Source: Crotophaga sulcirostris (Eukaryota > Chordata > Aves > Cuculiformes > Crotophagidae). Taken from it: a stretch of DNA of 64,000 nucleotides. The notes beneath the pieces are model-generated. The model was not told the DNA's origin, did no database searches, and was given only the letters and a program-made list of their open reading frames with translations. The first letter of the stretch is position 1; every line of letters starts with the position of its first letter. Shown in pieces: positions 61,201 to 64,000 of the stretch. The position numbers and the translations under genes were made by a program. Location of the stretch: contig VYZB01000221.1 of assembly GCA_013397455.1 (NCBI GenBank), positions 851,484-915,483 of the forward strand. The letters run 5' to 3'.

Positions 61201-64000
61201 TGGAGATGAGACAAATTGCAGAAGCCTACACCACTGATTGAAGAGGAATTGTATAGTGCTTGGGCACCAATTACATACCCTACTGAGATGATATAAAGAG
61301 CCTCAATTATAGTGGAGTATTTCGTCAGTTAAAATAATATATGCACATCAGAATAAAAATTAGTAAGATACCAATAAAGGTATGAAAGGTATTATACAAT
61401 CTTTTATCTAATATCCCATTTGTATGAGTACGGAACAATAATGTACTAACAACTGCTATAATATATACACATAAAAGAGGCAAACAGGATTGTATGTAGT
61501 ATTTTATTAAATTAATTTTTAAGTGAACTGATACACTAAAAACCATATAGAGATTAAGATCACCTAATCAAACTCAATATCTGCCCGTTTTGTAGAATGA
61601 TAATTCAGAGACTTTTCTCTCTTTCCAACTATAGTAGAAATAGCCCATAATATAGCCATAGACTTCTAAAGAAGAGAAAGGCCATCCTTTTATGTCACTA
61701 GCAACTGGTAAACAGCATAAACAAGTACTTAGGCCGCTGATTTTTGTACAAGTAATCAACTTCACATTTGAGTATAATGAGCACAGTGAACAAGTGCATC
61801 ATGGAAGTGGGTGCAGGATATTATTTTTATCGAATTTCTTCCAAAATCCTAATCTTAAAATTGAGTTAAAGCCCTCCTGCTCTCTTTGAAAGTGTAAGAA
61901 GTGGCAGAAGGGCTCGAAGGTAGGAAAAGTAGAAAGATTAATGCCTACAGGATTCTACAGTCACTACCGTTGACCATCAACACTACCTAAATTCTTCCAA
62001 CACGGTGTATACACTCACATATAGACATAGAAATATTTCTCTAATTTAAATCTGGGGCCAAGAGAAAGATATCAGATCTATGATTCTCTAGGATTCATTC
62101 ATGATACATCTGTTGCTTTTCAGAAAGTTACAAGATTGATGAAAAAAGAAACTTTACTATAGAAATACACCAATACAATCTGTATTGCTCTCCAAGAACA
62201 GACATCAAACACCACAATCATTAAGACAATTGTTTTTAAAAATGTATGAACAGCTCAGAAAAGATTCTCATTTAGAAGATTATAAAAATTATAATACACC
62301 AAAATGAACAAGTAGTTCTTAACATGAGTAGGATGGCTGAAAAAGGTCATTTTTCAGTCCAAAAGCTCCCAAATGTTCATAATTCGTCTTAATAGAAGGC
62401 ATTTTCTTCTATAAATATTATGAATACTGTATAGAACGTCTCTAATACGTCTCAAATGGTCAATTATTTGTCTGTGCTTTTATTAGTTCTCTTACACGAT
62501 TATTTTTGGCACATGGTCTCGATGGCAAGACTTCACGGTACACATTAAAGCACAATTTCTGTTAGTTTTAACATCTTACCTCTGTAATACCTAGAGGAGA
62601 CATATCATAATTTTTTGGATCCTCGGAGGGCCCACGTTTCACAGATATGGTAGAACGTTCAATACATTTAAGAGTCATATAAGAAGTAGTGCAAAATAAT
62701 GTAGATATGCAGTTTCTGCAGTTTTAAAGTAACATAAGCATGTTCACACTCACCTTAAGCCAACATCGAAAAATTTGCTTAAATCAGTTGAGATGATCTA
62801 CTCTTATCTATGTTTAAATTGATTTTAAAAACACACCTGACATTAAAATAGTGGTACTGTGTATAAGCCTTCGTTTCCTAGGCCACATAGGCCATCAGAC
62901 ATTAATATGTCTACTGCAATACTATGTATTGACTATACTCTGTACAGTTTTTAGTAAACGGTTTTTCAATTTCTTTTTAAAAAAAAGAATGTTGCTGCAC
63001 ATGTATTAAAATAATTTGCATTTCAATCAAATTTAATCATTACAGGAATTCCACCTCATTAGTGCAATTCCACTAAGGAATGAATTTGCCCTCTTAACGA
63101 CGAACTTTTTTACTGTTGGAGATTCATGCTGGCACACCTTCTGGTTCCTGTGTTGGTTTAGCTCCACCTGTAAGACAACTCCGGCTCACTCTCCGTGTAA
63201 ATCACCCAAAGCCTTCAGAAGTGTTATAACAGAAAAAAATTACAAAGAAGACATGAAAATATCATTCAGAAGAGTAAAAGGGAAAGACTAGAAGAAGATA
63301 TCCCAAAGTTTCAAAATAAAGATCTTTATTTCAAAATAGTGTTTGAGAATAGCACATCCATTTGATATAAAATACGAATAGCAAGTTATCATTTTTTCAA
63401 ATGGGCCAGTTTGGAGAACTATACACTGAAATACTGTACAACTTCACAAGAACTATTATAAAACAGACAGTTAAGTTCTGTGTTAATTTTATTTCAACTG
63501 TATTTTCACATTTCTCTCCTAATTCTGCTTGTTTTAATTACACAAGGTGCTTACAAGATTGCCTATAGAGTAAAAATTAAAAAAACAGAATTTAAGAATA
63601 TAAATATAGAAAGGAATTCCTTAAACTACATATTAATATTCTCTGCTACAAAGATGATACATTTTACAATAGTGCTAATAACTCTATGACAAACAGTAGC
63701 AGATTACATTTAAAGGCCAAACAAATCACACATTTTTTTTCAGTTGTCTGTAATAGTTTGATACTTCTAATCACTATGAGGGTTAATAAAAACTATTTTC
63801 ACTTTCACGAAGTGGGAAAAGAATATATCTGTGTGTGTGTGCATGCATGTGTGAAAAAGAGTCTGTACACATACAAAGATATGCATGAAAAGAGTTCTAA
63901 TTGTTATTTGTATTTTAACAGTACTGGAAGTAAATGCTTGATAGTAAATACAGTTCCTAGGTTTTCAGAATTTCAGTAAATCAAAAAAACCTCGAGTTTC
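58251..64000. other. Gene-free AT-rich DNA to the window end
   Basis: No gene or interspersed repeat is recognised. A short GT/GCAT tract lies at 63831-63853 and gives a low-complexity CVCVHACV peptide. Open frames reach 97 codons and look random. Confidence 0.5.

Noticed and set aside
1..64000. CRISPR array, operon or other prokaryotic system
   Set aside because: No regularly spaced repeats, no gene clusters, and the repeats present are vertebrate retroelements.

Overview
This window looks like a piece of a bird genome. The evidence is the repeats: several 5'-truncated CR1 LINE copies with the octamer-repeat 3' tails typical of avian CR1, a solo LTR of the bird ERVL type, and two much older CR1-clade fossils of the kind shared by amniotes. 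The DNA is AT-rich, CpG-poor, broken by stop codons in all frames, and contains one run of 295 N inside a microsatellite, as in a draft assembly. I cannot name the species.

I find no host protein-coding gene, no exon I can defend, and no recognisable tRNA, rRNA or snRNA. The longest open frames free of N are about 100 to 140 codons, as expected by chance in 64 kb, and none has a familiar domain, except two that are remnants of CR1 reverse transcriptase. The window is best read as a gene desert or the inside of a very large intron. It is not a prokaryotic or plasmid region: there are no operons, ribosome binding sites or CRISPR arrays.

Layout: 1-1.5 kb unremarkable; 1.53-2.26 kb solo ERVL-type LTR with a 5-bp target duplication; 4.26-4.35 kb old CR1 scrap; 6.69-6.85 kb a 160-bp near-complete palindrome (foldback) with a 6-nt loop; 9.13-9.47 kb CR1 (+); 10.38-11.39 kb ancient CR1 fossil (-); 10.73 and 12.56 kb a short duplicated segment 1.8 kb apart; 15.2-15.7 kb a stretch resembling a conserved non-coding element; 20.2 kb a small 15-bp tandem array; 27.27-27.45 kb CR1 (+); 32.2-32.55 kb two CR1 pieces meeting 5' to 5', one with an internal deletion; 36.89-37.30 kb CR1 (-); 38.08 and 38.66 kb small inverted repeats; 48.23 kb a 24-bp tandem duplication inside a short open frame; 55.28 kb an AAAC microsatellite; 56.17-56.61 kb an AAAAG/AAAG microsatellite around the gap; 57.69-58.25 kb ancient CR1 reverse transcriptase fossil (-). 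The rest is single-copy-looking AT-rich DNA.

The most interesting object is the foldback at 6.69-6.85 kb, whose two arms pair along almost their whole length to a tight central stem. It may be a MITE-like element or a source of a hairpin RNA. I do not see a new multi-gene system here. Family assignments of the repeats rest on recall of consensus features, not on a search.
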